A stretch of 64,000 nt of DNA from Coenobita brevimanus (GCA_032717465.1 CM064670.1:14042431-14106430), one strand, 5' to 3'. Shown: positions 1-12,088, counted from the stretch's first letter. The notes: generated by a model from the sequence alone, not told the origin. Numbers and translations are program-made.

Positions 1-267
1 ATCAGGAGAAACAAACTGAGGTGGTTTGGCCATGTGGAGAGAGACTGATGAGGAAAGTATATGAGTGAGGTGGAGGGGGGGAGAGGGAGGGGAAGGCCAA
101 GGATGAGATGGAGGGATGGAATGGAGAGGTATATAAGAGAAGAGGGTGTGACCTATGAGCAGAGCAGTGAAATGGCAGGGGACAGAGCGACATGGAGACG
201 ATTTGTTTGTGGCCACCCCTTACGGGATGAAGGCATCTGACAGTACACAGGTAGATAGATAGATACT
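1..267 (+). mobile_element. 3' end of an RTE-type LINE with tetranucleotide tail
   Basis: The plus strand matches the last ~240 bases of the nearly full-length RTE LINE at 57424-60590. It encodes the C-terminal stretch with the RWFGHVER-like, GRGRPR and CGHP features. A short deletion near position 45 and other changes break the frame. It ends with the family 3' end (ggcatctgacag) followed by a TAGA repeat at about 251-266. The 5' part lies outside the window, so its full length is unknown. Confidence 0.85.
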
Positions 268-1084
268 GTAGTTTGGAATAAATTAGGTTGGTTTGTTACA
301 ATAATTACATTTAGGTTTGGATGAATCAGCACCAGTAAAAGTAATTCTGTGCCCATAATGGTGTTCAACGATGGCATCCGTACACGTCCAGTGCACCGCT
401 GGGGATTGTATTCCATGACCGCTTTATAAATGCTATTCACCACTTTCAGAAGAAATAAAAAACACGGAAACTTAAAAAGCATTAAGAAAAAATTCAAAGA
501 ATCCCACGAATAGAAACATTAGAACACTGCCAAATAAGGTGGTCCCATATTTCCTTGAAGATTACTGAACTTTCTTCATTCAACAAATGTTGCTAGATTA
601 ACATGAAGAGAAAGTTAGGTATGTACAGTATACTGTAATCCAAAACTCTTCCAGCTAGATTTTAATTTCACTTCATTTAAGATGGCTGAAAATCATAAAA
701 TGAGAAGATTTCCCATGTGCCAACGGGTCATTATAGCTGTAAGTCAAAAGACTGTTCTGACAGGTGATATTTTGATAGTTGGGAAATTATGACCCAGGGG
801 ATATTATGACTTTTGAGACCTTGTAACAGAAAACCTAAATACCCACTAATCAATACATACTAGTAGTGTCACTTTCACTTTAAAGCTATCTACTACTTAA
901 ACCCAAAACCATTTTAATTCTATGATAGGATCCTAGGTAATGATACTATGTTTGGAGGCTGTATTTGAACTACACTTGAATGGAATTTTAAGTCAGAATT
1001 GCTGGTACCCATATTTACTTTACAACAAAAACAACAACTGCCCTGATGCACATTCATGCTGAACCACCATTGCAACAATTATAC
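268..1084. other. AT-rich non-repeat DNA with one possible exon
   Basis: No match to the repeat families seen elsewhere in the window. Apart from the possible minus-strand exon listed separately, only short spurious ORFs are present. No function is assigned. Confidence 0.5.
340..442 (-). other. possible coding exon of an unrecognised gene
   Basis: On the minus strand a pyrimidine-rich stretch ending in AG (ttatttcttctgaaag) stands just before an open frame that includes YKAVMEYNPQRC and RMPSLNTIMG. The frame runs on into the RTE fragment, and no convincing GT donor was located, so the 3' limit is arbitrary. The composition looks more like protein-coding sequence than the surrounding AT-rich DNA. 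The CpG-rich block at 1085-1310 would lie upstream on the same strand. I do not recognise the protein, and this may be chance. Confidence 0.2.
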
Positions 1085-1310
1085 AGGTGTATGTGTGTGT
1101 GATGAGTGCGTCTGGGCCACCCGCACCACACAGGCTATCGGGGCGTCCTACTGAGGCCTCAGCGGCGAGGCTCTTGACCCCTGACTCTCCCCGCCACCCC
1201 ACACCGCCCGCCGCTGCCTCACCCGCCCTCTCCACCCACCTGCAGCCGCTGGCGGAGCTTCCTTGGTTCGGGGTGACGGGGGACGCAGGTACCAGGAAGG
1301 CGTCACAACA
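1085..1310. promoter_or_regulatory. CpG-rich block, possible promoter or first exon
   Basis: A ~225-bp GC- and CpG-rich block stands out from the AT-rich sequence on both sides and does not match the LTR families. On the minus strand it contains a donor-like site (GCAG followed by GTGGGT near 1240). A promoter and first exon of a minus-strand gene would fit, but no TATA box or other core element was identified. It could also be a fragment of an unrecognised GC-rich repeat. Confidence 0.3.
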
Positions 1311-1882
1311 AACAAGGTCACACCATGCCTTGGTTCCTCCTCACTCCCCCAACATCACAATCATTTTACCACCTTCGTGCTTTCTTCTATGGCTACAAAC
1401 TAATAACTGGTAGTAGGCACTTAACAAATACTTACGCTGCCCAACAGGGTACATGAACTCTACAATAGTTGCTAACTTAAGGACGAAACTAGAGAAATCT
1501 CAGACTTGAATTGTTGAAAATGGCGTTCACGACTTCCTGCCAGTGGGAAGACTGAGTGCCGAATGGTTCTCTTTTTCAGACCTTTGTTGATCATCGCACC
1601 CTAGTTTATTTATTTACGGCACACATGTCTCAGAGTCTATTATTAAATATCTGAAATAAATATATCAAAATATATATCATGTGAGGCCCTGGAATAATTA
1701 TGTTAATCTTGAAGTATCAGCAATGTGGATAAAATAAACTTGCTACTGTGCCTGCGCTTTAATATAAAGCACTCCACTTCTTAGATTTCAGGCAATGTTT
1801 TTCCTATTTGTTTGATGCGACTAATTCATTTTTATCTTTGCTTTTATTATTATTCGATGATACGACTGATTGAAAAATCTGC
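1311..1882. other. AT-rich sequence, nothing identified
   Basis: Only short chance ORFs and A/T-rich stretches (for example near 1655-1680) are visible. No splice-site pair, repeat or motif could be supported. Confidence 0.5.
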
Positions 1883-1917
1883 ATATATTATAACATTTGC
1901 TAAAGGAGGTGTGGCTA

Positions 1918-2226
1918 CCACTGAGCTCTATAATATCAAGAGGCTATCCCGCAGCGAGCGTGTAGCTTTGGCCGCCACATTGAAACACCACCACTCGTCG
2001 TCTCCACCATGGAAAAGCACTTGGATCACTGTTCTTAGCTTGCTGTTCTGTTTCGCTGTGGGCAATGGCACTATATTTTCAGAATTCATCGGCTGAATTC
2101 AAAAGACGTGGGCGTCGGTGGTGTAGATGAACAACAGCAGCGCCGCCCTGGGCCCCTGGCGGCTGTTACACAAACAAAATGGTCCTACACCACGACAAAG
2201 CCTCTTCATATTATAGAGCTCAGTGG
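1918..2226. repeat. inverted repeat with 28-bp arms
   Basis: Arms at 1918-1945 and 2199-2226 are inverted copies matching at 27 of 28 bases, separated by 253 bp. Weaker similarity continues outside the arms (ggtgtggcta against the reverse of tacaccc, and ataacatttgc against the reverse of gcatttgc). The arrangement resembles a small foldback or terminal-inverted-repeat element, but no target duplication was found. Both arms translate to an ELYN[IM]KRL-like string, which simply follows from the DNA identity. Confidence 0.6.
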
Positions 2227-2363
2227 CAGATACACCCTTGCACGAATCTGTAACCATTTTATAACTGCATTTGCTGAAGAAGGTGAGTGGCAAGACCTAC
2301 CACCTTCTTTTGTTGTATTCAAGTATGCACTCTGTACACCTTTTTCAACAATAAATATTTCAA

Positions 2364-2391
2364 TCAATCCAATCAATGTTTATTGGATTGA
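2364..2391. repeat. perfect 10-bp hairpin
   Basis: TCAATCCAAT and ATTGGATTGA form a perfect inverted repeat around an 8-base loop. It lies about 80 bp upstream of LTR element A, in AT-rich DNA. No role is assigned. Confidence 0.6.
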
Positions 2392-2468
2392 CCTTTTCTT
2401 CAACGATCAGGGAGTAGGATTTTGGAATTCTGTTAGGATAATGAGGAGATGAAACGCAGAGTAATAAC

Positions 2469-4335
2469 TGAAATAGCAGCCGTGGCAACAGAGGGCATCA
2501 CAACTCCCCCAGGAGGCGACAACGGAGGGATAGGTAGGGCGTGCGGGACGTCCGTGCGATATGGGCATACGGCCGCGCGCCCCTATTCCACGGAGTGCAA
2601 CCAGCGCGAACATCTCCGTACGGGTACATTACCTTCCAACCGATCCAGCTCTTGACAGGATCGGAGTGTAGCTAATAAACAGCTCCAGCACCCCAGTGAC
2701 AGCCGGCAGCCGCACAAATAAAGCAATGGCCCATAGCCGTGCACAAACAGCGACCTGAAGCCATGCACCAGCAATGGCCTGTAGCCGTGCACCAGCAACA
2801 GCCGATAGCCATGCAGTTGTGGCGGCCGGCAAGCGCACGCCTAAGACACAGCCATTAGTTGCTTGTAGTGCTGTCCATCCCTTGCAGAACCCGTGATGGC
2901 CAGTTGCTGCACGCAGGGAGAGAAAGGCATGCCCTCCTTCTGCATTTGCCTCAAAGGGCACGACACTGGTGATGGCCGGCAGCTGCACCAGTAGACAAGG
3001 GACAGCCTGTAGCTACCCCTTGCCTACACGTCGCCCTTCATACGGGACTTTGGCAACGGCCAGCAGCCACAGCCGTAGGCAGGTGATGGCCAGTAGCCGC
3101 ACTTCATCTGCAATCCTGTCAAGGAGTCAGGCCCCTGTGACAGCCACTTGCTGCACCGACGGGAAAGGGACGGCCAGTAACTTTGCTGCTCCCATTGCCC
3201 AGGGGACCTCAGTGACAGCTGGCAGCCGCGCCAGGGAGGGACACCACAAAAGTCTCTCACCCCCTGTGACTCCACAACCAGAGGGAGACCCCCGTTTGAG
3301 CCACCCCACCAGTGGCAGAGCAAGTCCCGCCTCTAACTCCCCAGCCCGAGGCAGCCTCCAGAGGAGAACCTCCCGATAGCAGATTGGTGGAGAGGACCTG
3401 TGTTGACCCTGGGGCTGCACTCCATCCAGCCGGCACCTGAAGGTGACCAGCACCTGTTGGACTCCTGTCACCAGCAACGCCGCAGCCCTACCCTGACGGC
3501 AAAGTAACAGGAGCGAGACCGCAGCAGACAGACCTTCAACGTCACCTCTAGTGCCCTGGGATGTGACCTCCCCAGTTCGAATGAGAAGCAACGCCCTTCC
3601 TGCACCGGCACCTGCAGGGGCGCCTACAGAAGATATTTGGGTCAGTCCCGAGCACCAAACCCCCATACCTAGCCCCTCCAGTCTGAGGCCCTTCACCACG
3701 CCTGATCATAACCCACTCCAGAGGACGACGCCCCTACGAGTAGTCCCGTGCCCCCTAGACAAGAAGGCACCTGAGGGGACTCAGCTTACACTGGACTGAC
3801 ACCTGTGAGCCACCAGACGACCACTTCCTTGCCCCTCACCCCTACCGTGACTGTGACTTCCATGCCCGTGGAGTAAAATTAAGTGAAAGTGACAGTACAG
3901 TCAGTGTTTAGCCTAACTACCTCAACTCCACTGTCTGTGAGATGAGACAGCAGTGTTCTACCATCCTGCCCCACTTAGTGAACACGGGACATATGTATGA
4001 TTATTATAAAATAATGCAGCCCAAGAATTAAGTGTACTTCCAACTTCACTTAAGTACAGTGTCTGTCCGCCTATTCTCGAGACTGCCGGTATCCTGCGTG
4101 ATACCTGTCATATATCTCTGCCAGTCCGAGCTTTGCCTTTGTATAGAGTCTTGTGAATTGTCTAGCTTCCCTTTGTTAAGAATTTGGTAATATACTTGTA
4201 TAAGGTTGTTGCCCTGTGTTTTTATGCCCTGTACCTCTCATACTGTGTATTAGCTCCGGTCTAGAAAGGGAACCCAACTATACCTTAGGTGTGGCTATAG
4301 GACGGGAAGCTGCCCTAAAAACACCTAGCATAACA
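2469..4335 (+). repeat. 5' LTR of element A
   Basis: It aligns along its length with 9707-11589. It starts TGAAATAGCAGCCG and ends CCTAGCATAACA, immediately before the tract CTGGTTGACAGTGG where the primer-binding site should lie; I could not name the tRNA. The 3' third carries the features shared with LTRs C, D and E: a GATACCTGTCATATA-like stretch, TAGCTCCGGTCTAGAAAGGGA, and GGACGGGAAGC near the end. An array of short palindromes occupies 2690-3240. Confidence 0.88.
2690..3240 (+). repeat. array of CGGCC-N-GTAGCCG palindromes in LTR A
   Basis: Degenerate copies of a GGCCTGTAGCCG motif recur at irregular 27-70 bp spacing (for example near 2770-2790, 2800, 2960, 3090 and 3170). The core is an inverted repeat, CGGC and GCCG around five bases. 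The same array is at 9945-10490 in the 3' LTR and in LTRs C, D and E. A and T changes at CpG positions suggest decay of an originally more regular array. Confidence 0.7.
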
Positions 4336-4401
4336 CTGGTTGACAGTGGTGGTTCTTGACCCGGGCAGATACAGAGAAGAGCAAACAGGGAATTCATCAA
4401 A

Positions 4402-5062
4402 ATGGTAACCAAACCGCATGTAGGCTACAATTGCCCAAATTCGACCAGGAGCAATACAACATCCACGCATACCTATCCATAGTCAAGCCGCTGCTAGATA
4501 TTGGCTTCGAAGGTGACAGAAAATCCCAGTCACCCTACCACTTTTGGGCAAAGCAGCAGCCAGCATCACGCCTGAAGTCTTTCCCGAAATAGCATAGGCG
4601 AATTTCACTAAAATAGTGGTGCAAGTGATCACACCCTCTCTAGGAAGAGTGGTGGCGTTGTCCCAACTGGACAACCTAATGTACGATGGAAGCCTGCATG
4701 ACATTCTTATCCCGGCTAGGCGGCTCGTCCCCGCCGCTTACCCAGAAGCAGATGCAGAAACCCGGGAGCAGCATACTTTCAATTCCCTCCTCAGAGTCCT
4801 CCCCAGTATGGTCAAGGAACACTTCACCATACACGACCCAACGGGAGATCTGGACAGGGACGTCCATGAGCTGATACTGAGACTCCTGACCTCCTGCTCC
4901 ACCCCTCAACAAATCAACGTAGTGAGCAAATTTGCTAAGAACAAACCAGCCCCACCCAACAAGCCTCGGCCACTACCAACCCACACCAACCCTACGCCAA
5001 ATCCACCTAGGGCACACCCCACCAACACGTGCCCTGTGTATACAAGGAGAACCAGAACCTAA
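4402..5062 (+). pseudogene. gag: gag of element A, frameshifted
   Basis: This is the structural protein gene of the retrotransposon, aligned with the intact gag of element B at 13434-14192. Recognisable pieces are LPKFD near the start, DIGFE, an ITPSLG block, REQHTFN and EHFTIHDP. The frame changes soon after the ATG at 4402 and again near 4590-4616, so it is broken. After the stop at 5060-5062 a further piece encodes CSHQC followed by a histidine three residues on, also seen in B. There is no canonical CCHC zinc knuckle. Confidence 0.8.
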
Positions 5063-5199
5063 TTATGATCAATCCCTGGGAGTTCCCCACGTGCAGCCAC
5101 CAATGTCTACTCCACGTCATCCGGTAGCAGCTCAAAGCAGCCCAGGGCAAACCAAACATCCCAGGCCAACGGTAGGTATCATTGTTAGAGAACGAGGGC

Positions 5200-5668
5200 C
5201 ATGAGGACGACACCGTACCACCCAGAGATACCGATCCTTGGGAAATGGAGCCGGAGGAAGACGAGATCCCACAACAGCTGGATTTTTGGGCCCACCCCCG
5301 TCCCTTCCCGCGGTGGCTGGGGCCACCTCAGAAATATCACCTACGATAAGGTGAGACTGAACCGGGTTAAAGCAAGGCTTCTGGTCGATATGGGAGTGGT
5401 CAGATCGTGCTTCTATAGTCACTTTTACTCCCGTCATAAATCAGCTTTTGGCCCACTTTTCCCTACGTCGACTCATCTCTTGGACGCAGGGGATGGCCCC
5501 TTACCCATCGAAACCTGGGCCTTACGCACCGACACTCACCAGAAAGTCTCAACCCAGCACAAATTTATTGTTTTCAACTCAGCTTGTCGCACCTACGATG
5601 GATATCTGGGACTGGACCTCCCTCAGAAACTGCGAATGACCATCAACTGCCACAAGCAGCAACTCTAG
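5200..5668 (+). pseudogene. pol: pol of A: protease-like region
   Basis: An open stretch of ~155 codons covers the region where the aspartic protease should lie. The candidate active-site string is LLVDMG, followed by RSCFYSHFYS. Element B has LLIDMG at the same place. Retroviral-type proteases normally have D-T-G or D-S-G, so DMG in both copies is odd. The frame closes near 5668 and the following ~400 bp is a C-rich linker with no preserved motif. Confidence 0.65.
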
Positions 5669-6046
5669 TTTCAGGAGCCACCAATCCCCTTCCCAGTCCC
5701 TCACAACCCCTGTGCACCTGTAACCCTCCCCCACCCGTTCCCCAGCACTGCACCCCACCCACCTGCCCCCCCCCCTCTCCCGGCCCCCTCTCCAGCCCCC
5801 CTGCCCGCCCCCACCTTCTCCCTACCACCACCTCCACCATCACAATTCACTCTCATCACGAAGCATGGCTGCCAGAAAACAGGCTCACCAGAACATCCAT
5901 CTTATTCTCTCCAGACCTGCCACCTGGAATCCTCTCGGCCTGTCTCCTATCCCCCACCTTCCTTCCCACCCCACATCGTAGTGGTCTGAACTGCCAACAT
6001 CACCGCAATCCCCCTCACGCTACCTAAGGGGCTTGTAGTAGGAGAA

Positions 6047-7510
6047 ATGGAAGAGGCAGAACCATGCACCCCCACCACCTTCTCCCCCACCCCACTGCCC
6101 CCCTACCCAAGCATCTCTCACCCCATCAAGCCGACACTCTCCGCCATCTGCTCCTGGACTTATCAGGACCTTTTCGTGCCAGGGCCTACTGATATTGGCC
6201 ACACTACCTACCTGGCGCACGAAATACATTCCACAGGACCACCTATCCGCCAGCCATCCCGACGGAAAAACCCAAAACAACTAGCAGAGGAAGACTGGCA
6301 GGTCCAGGAAATGCTCGATGCCGGCGTTGTTTCACTTTCCACCAGCCCCTGGTCGTCTCCTGTCATCCTCATCAAAAAGAAAGACGGCACCATGTAATCC
6401 TACGTGGATTAGCGCCGCCTCAATGACGTTACCATCGAGGATGCCACCCCACTGCCCAGGATCGACGACTCCTTCAACTCTCTCTACAGTGCCTCCTGGT
6501 TCTCTACCCTAGACCTTCAATTTGGGTATTAGCAGGTCCCTGCACACCCTGAGGATAGAAGGAAGACAGCATTTCCCACCAGTAATGGAAAATATTATGA
6601 ATTTAACGTCCTGCAAATCGGACTCTGCAACGCCCCCGCCACCTTCTCCCGTTTGATGGAGTCTGTCCTGAGTGGCCTCACCTAGGAAATCTGTCTGGCA
6701 TACCTGGACGACGTTATCATTTTTAGCAAGACATGTGCCGATCACCTTCAACGCCTCAGGAAAGTTTTTCAATGCATTCACCAGGCTGGCCTCAAGCTCC
6801 AGCCTTCCAAATGCATCCTGGCTGCAAGGACTGTTGCTTTCCTGGGGTATATAGTCTCAAAAGATGGAATCTCACCTGACCCTGACAAGCTGCGTGCTAT
6901 TGCGGAGCTCCCCCTGCCACGAGACATCCACGAGGTCCGAGCCTTCCTAGGCCTCACATCATACTATTGTTGGTTCATGAAGGGATTTGCAAATATCGCC
7001 AAAGCCCTCCACGACCTGACCAGGAAGGGAGAACCCTTTACCTGGACTGACAAACGAAGGGCTGACTTTCAGGAACTTAAGGACAAACTCATAACTGCCC
7101 CAGTTGTCACCTTCCCCGACTACACCCTACCCTTCTGATTATACACTGACGTCTCCCTGATCGCAATTGGCGCCGTCCTTGCCAAGTCCAGGAGGGATCA
7201 GAACACATCATCGTCTGTGCCTGCTGCACCCTTAACCAGGCCGAAAAGAATTATACCGCCACCAAGCAAGAATGCCTGGGCATCGTCTGGGCCTTGGAGC
7301 ATTTCCGGGCCTACCTTTCCAGAACAAATGTCACAATTGTCATGGACCACCAGTGGCTCCAATGGCTACGACAGTCTGACACCCACAATGTCCAACTTAT
7401 CAGATGGAGGGAGACGTTGGAGGAATTCAATTTACGAGCTCTCCTACCAGCCCGGCAAGCTCCATACTAACGCCAATGCACTCTCGCGCCTGCCCATCCA
7501 CGCGATCTGA
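6047..7510 (+). pseudogene. pol: pol of A: reverse transcriptase and RNase H
   Basis: Conserved Gypsy RT features are visible across several frames: WSSPVILIKKKDG near 6340-6390, then a stop, a region matching RLND and DLQ-GY, and YLDD at about 6700-6712 as the catalytic motif. Connection and RNase H pieces follow (YTDVS near 7142, then a TRPKRI / NAWASSGPW stretch out of frame). At least three frame changes and several stops are present. The same segment in B is at 15063-16330. Confidence 0.8.
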
Positions 7511-7569
7511 TGCAAGCCAGAACTCCTCCAACAGTGGCGAGGCAAAGACCGCCCCCCCTGGATTCCACC

Positions 7570-8563
7570 ACGATTGTTAACCAAACTCCACCAGCAGTGT
7601 GACAATTTGTTCACCCCATCGGGCCACATTATCCTCGACCCAGACACCACCTTGGATACCATGAGACTTCTCCACGCTGACAGCGGAATCCACTTAGGTA
7701 TTAAGAAGCTCCTCCAGGTGTTCAGTGACACCTATTGGACCCCCAACCCCAGCAACCTGGCCAAGCAAGTCCCACAGTCGTGCTGAGCATGTGCCTTGGG
7801 CAAGGATGCCACTCGCACGGCCTGCCCATCATGCCGCATAACCGCCCACAAGCCTTGGCAATTACTATCAGTAGATGTAATGGGGCCCCTACTACCCAAA
7901 TCTGGATACTGTTACATAATCACCTTCGTGGATATGTATTCCAAGTTCCTTATCACATGCCTGGCCAAAGAACACCACGCCGTGGCCGTGGCCAATGCCC
8001 TGGTCCACCACGTATTCCCCTATTTTGGAATACCTCAAGCCCTACACTCCGACAACGCCTCCGAGTTCACCAGCAACATCTGGCGAGAGCTAGTCAACAT
8101 GTTCGGCTATTGCATCTCCCACTCCTCTCCATACTGGCCACAGGGGAACGGAATTTGCGAGAGGAGCTACTGCGCTCTCATGAACCAGGTGCGCACTAGA
8201 ATCGAGAAGACAAAAAATGAAGATTGGCCAGCCAACGTTAAAATCGTCCAGTGGGGAATCAATTCCTGCCCCGAGAAGACGGTATATCCCCTCACGAGCG
8301 GATATTCAGGGAAGCCCCTCTACTCCTGCCACTACGCCAACCCCTACAGCCTCCCACCACACCCCCCCACACCTGACCCCCTCCATCACCTCAAGAGGCG
8401 CCTTCACCACCTACAAAACGGCCTGGACCTCCAACCCGACGCCACCCCCACAAACCCCTACAATCCAGGTGATTCCATGATGGTTGCAAAACTACCGATT
8501 CCCCATAAGCTCTCCCCCCATTTTATGGGTCCCTACACAGTCACCCACGTCCCTAACCCCTAA
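7570..8563 (+). pseudogene. pol: pol of A: integrase
   Basis: The last 255 codons are open (7796-8563). The catalytic core is readable: PWQLLSVDVMGP with the first Asp, HSDNASEF with the second Asp, and a Glu in GNGICERSY. A GPY/F-type module follows at the end (HFMGPYTV). The zinc-binding N-terminal part is out of frame upstream (7574-7786). Integrase inserts the cDNA copy into the host genome. This is the best preserved piece of element A, but it lacks an intact upstream pol. Confidence 0.85.
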
Positions 8564-8569
8564 CAAGTC

Positions 8570-9706
8570 ACAACAGATTTTCATAAGACTCCACAAACAT
8601 ACAGGAATCGCCACGTGCGCCCATTCCGTACCATCGCCTCCTCTCGGTCCACCCCGCCCAAATCCTGCACCACCTCACCTCCACTCACTACCCCCGACCC
8701 CCCTCCTGACTCCTACAATTGCTACGTCACACCCTCCTCCTCTCTCCCATCGTCACCCATTCCCTCACCACCGGCTCCCTCACCTTCTACTCCTCACAGC
8801 ACCTCACCCCCCACCTCACCGTTGCCACAAATCCCTTCCCCCAGCCAAACCCCCACTCCCTCCTCACCACCTTCCTCGACCCCCGCACCTCACACCACCT
8901 CACCTGCCATCCTGCCACCACCACGCCGCTCGAGCACGCCCAGCCCACTCACAACCGACCCATACATCTGCACACCACCCTCTACCACCCTTACCTCTTC
9001 CTCACCGTCCCCCAAAACCACCTCATCTCCCTCTGCCACCCCCAAACCCCTGCCCCAGATGCCACCACCCAACACTGCCCACCACCACACCAGACCACGC
9101 ACAACCAGAGCACCATGCGGCAGTACTCCTACCTTGCCACCCACTCCCACCCTAAAAACCACCATCACCTGATCTGGCTGCCTCTCACGCCTTCCTACCA
9201 GATACACCACCAGCCCCTCCCCCACCCCACCCACCTCACCTCTCCCACCAGACTCAATCACCCCCAGACCCCACACCCCCAACACAACTCCCATCACCCT
9301 TAGGCTACACCAAACCCAGCTGAAATATCCAGCCACCCCTATCCCTGGAGAAAACACCTGCGCTCCTCCCCGACATAAAACCGCCACCCCTGCCTCCGTC
9401 ACCAGCATTCAGCTGAGATCACCGGAGGAGCAACCACCTAGCCATGGGGGTCCAACACGCCACCTGGGCACCGACCTGCAGCAGGAAGCGCTGCATCCGT
9501 GGACCTCATCACTTCCCCCAAACCCTCTGCACCTCTTCCCAAGCCTCCACCCTCTACCTAACCTGCACCCCTCACCACGGCGAGAACCGAGCAACCACGC
9601 AATGGATCACCCTCTTCCAAAACCTGACCCCAGACCACAACATCAGCACCACCAAGATCTACTACCTCCAGCCACTGGGACGTGACTTGTCCCACCACGA
9701 TGGTAG
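8570..9706 (+). other. C-rich, G-poor tract between integrase and 3' LTR of A
   Basis: From about 8600 to 9400 the plus strand is dominated by C, A and T with very little G, so all three forward frames stay open for 160-220 codons and translate to Pro/His/Ser/Thr-rich low-complexity strings. Element B has a matching tract at 24590-25300. No env-like signal peptide or membrane segment is evident. The ORFs are more likely a composition effect than genes. The last ~40 bp before the LTR (ending GATGGTAG) is where the polypurine tract should be. Confidence 0.6.
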
Positions 9707-11589
9707 TGAAATAGCAACCGTGGCAACAGAGGGCATCACAACACCCCCAGGAGGCAACAATGGAGGGATAGGTAGGGTGCACGGGACGTCCATGCGATAT
9801 GGGCATACGTTCCATATGGCCGCAAGCCCCTATTCCATGGAGTGCACCCAGCACGAACATCTCAGTACAGGTACATTACCCTCCAATCGATCCAGCTCTT
9901 GCCAGGATCAGGGTGTAGCTAATAAACAGCTCCAGACAGCACCCCAGTGACAGCCTGCAGCTGCACAAATAAAGCAACGGCCCGTAGCCATGCACAAACA
10001 TCGGCCTGTAGTCGTACACAAGCAACGGCCTGTAGTCATGCACCAGCAATGGCCAGTAGCCGTGCAATTGTGACAGCCAGTTGCCACACGCCTAAGAGAC
10101 GGCCAATAGCCGCTCGTAGTGCTGTCCATCCCCCTTCCAGAACCCTTGACGGCCGGTTGCCGCACGCGGGGAAAGAATGGGTCACTTTCTCTCCTTCTGC
10201 AGTTGCCTCAAAGGGCACAACACTGGTGACGCCCAGCAGCTGCACCAGTTGATAGGGGACGGCCTGTAGCCGCCCCTCGCCTGCATATTGCCCTCCACAC
10301 GGGATTTCGGCGACAGTCGGTAGCCGCACCCATAAGCAGGTGACGGCCGGTAGCCACACTTTGTCTGCAGTCCCTTCAGGGAGTCGGGCCCTGGTGACAG
10401 CCGCTTGCCACACCGACAGGAAAGGGACGGCTGGTAGCCGCCCTCCTCCTGTTGCCCATGGGACCTCGGCGATGGGTAGTGGCTGCACCAGGGAGGGACG
10501 CCACAAAAGTCTCTTGCCCCCTGTGACTCCACAACCAGAGGGAGACCCCTGCTTGAGCCACCCCATCAGTGGCGGAGCAAGTCCCACCTCTAACTCCCCA
10601 GTCCTAGGCAGCTTCCAGGAGGAGAACCTCCCGACAGAAGATTTGTGGAAAGGACCTGTGTTGACCCCGGGGCCCACTCCATCCAGCCGGCACCTGAGGG
10701 AGACCAGCACCTGCCAGACTCCTGTTGCCAGCAACGCCACAGCCCTACCCTGACAGTGAAGCAGTGGGAGCAAGAACACAGCAGACGGGCCTACAGTGCC
10801 ACCCCTAGTACCCCGGGGCGTGACCTCCCCAGTCCACACGAGGAGTGACGCCCTTCCCGCACCGGGCAGGAGTGCCTACAGAAAATATTTGCCCTCAGTC
10901 CCAAGGGCCAAACCCCTATACCTAACCCCTCTAGTTCGGGGCCCTTCACCGCTACCGATCGTAACCCATTCCTGAGGACGACGCCCCTACGAGTAGTCCC
11001 ATGTCCCCTAGACGAGAAGACACCCGAGGGTACTCAGCCGACACTGGACTGACACCTGTGAGCCGCCGGACGGGTGCGCTCCCTTGCCCCTTACCCCTAC
11101 CGTGACTGTGACTTCCATGCCCGTGGAGTAAAAGTGAAAGTGACAATCAGAGTACAGTGACAATGTTTAACTACCTTCACTCCACTGTCTGTAAGGCGAG
11201 ACATTAGCAGTATTCTACCATTCTGCCCCACTCAGTGAACACGGGACATGTGTATGATTGTTACAAAATATATGCAGCCCAAGAATTAAGTGTGCTCCCA
11301 ACTCCACTTAAGAACAGTGTCTGTCCGCCTATTCTCGAGACTGCTGGTATCCTGCGTGATACCTGTCATATATCTCTGCCAGTCCGAGCTTTGCCTTCAT
11401 ATAGAGTCTTGTGGATTGTCTAGCTTCCCTTTGTTAAGAATTTGGTAATATACATGTAAGGTCGTTGCCCTGTGTTTTTATGCCCTGTTCCTCTCATACT
11501 GTGTCTTAGCTCCGGTCTACAAAGGGAACACAGCTATACCTTAGGTGTTGCTAGGACGAGAAGCTGCCCCCAAAACACTTAGGATAACA
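9707..11589 (+). repeat. 3' LTR of element A
   Basis: It starts TGAAATAGCAACCG and ends TTAGGATAACA, and aligns with 2469-4335 with scattered substitutions and small indels. The palindrome array is at 9945-10490. The divergence between the two LTRs is visible by eye, so the insertion is old. Confidence 0.88.
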
Positions 11590-12083
11590 ATATGTACAGT
11601 GCAGTACATACCCTGCACAGACTTTCATATCTATGTGTTGCTGGGCCCACATGGCCATTAAAATACCCTTCCAAAACTAGTCTCATCCCTCATTCCTCCA
11701 ATCACATGTATCAAAATATCATCTCAGAATCTGCCTGTTCTTCATCCAACCTGACCTGTAGATATTACCGTTATCAGGAGTTTTCCAAACACTAATTTCA
11801 ACCTTTTAATCTTTTCATTAATGAATATATCTGGAGTCGTATTCATAAACAGTATCACAGAGTGGGGCCTCAAGAATAAGAGACGAGACGCAGCTAGAGA
11901 TAGAAGAGCATGGACAGCCGCGATTGGATGGATAACCAACGCAGACACAGGTAAACATTTTGAAGACTTAAGTTTCATACAGGATTGCTTATGTATCAAC
12001 ATTTGCCTTCATTCAAACAGCCACGAAACACTTCACATTCAAGTTAGAGTGAGTATTTAAATGAAATAGTGAAAAATAAAATG
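11590..12083. other. spacer between elements A and B
   Basis: Moderately AT-rich DNA. A plus-strand frame around 11860-11940 contains ARDRRAW and WITN, faintly like the C-terminus of LINE reverse transcriptases, but it is too short to assign. No splice sites or structured repeats were supported. Confidence 0.4.
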
Positions 12084-12088
12084 ATCCA

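Larger units (their letters stand above)
2469..11589 (+). mobile_element. Gypsy-type LTR retrotransposon A, decayed
   Basis: The element has direct terminal repeats of about 1.87 kb (2469-4335 and 9707-11589), then gag, protease, reverse transcriptase, RNase H and integrase in the Gypsy order. The LTRs begin TGAAATAGCA and end ATAACA. The left flank is ATAAC and the right flank ATATG, so the 5-bp target duplication is at best degraded. Both gag and pol carry frameshifts and stops, so this copy cannot supply its own proteins. It is related to element B, which has different LTRs but alignable gag and pol. Confidence 0.9.

Noticed and set aside
8484..9303. Long overlapping ORFs of 170-220 codons rich in Pro, His, Ser and Thr
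   Set aside because: All forward frames are open because the strand has almost no G. No domain, signal peptide or membrane segment is seen, so they are treated as compositional.
10036..10839. 267-codon minus-strand ORF in the 3' LTR of element A
   Set aside because: It is antisense through a GC-rich tandem array; the translation just repeats the array unit, and the matching 5' LTR frame is broken.
11821..12060. 79-codon ORF as a host gene
   Set aside because: Only a faint resemblance to a LINE C-terminus and no splice or initiation support.
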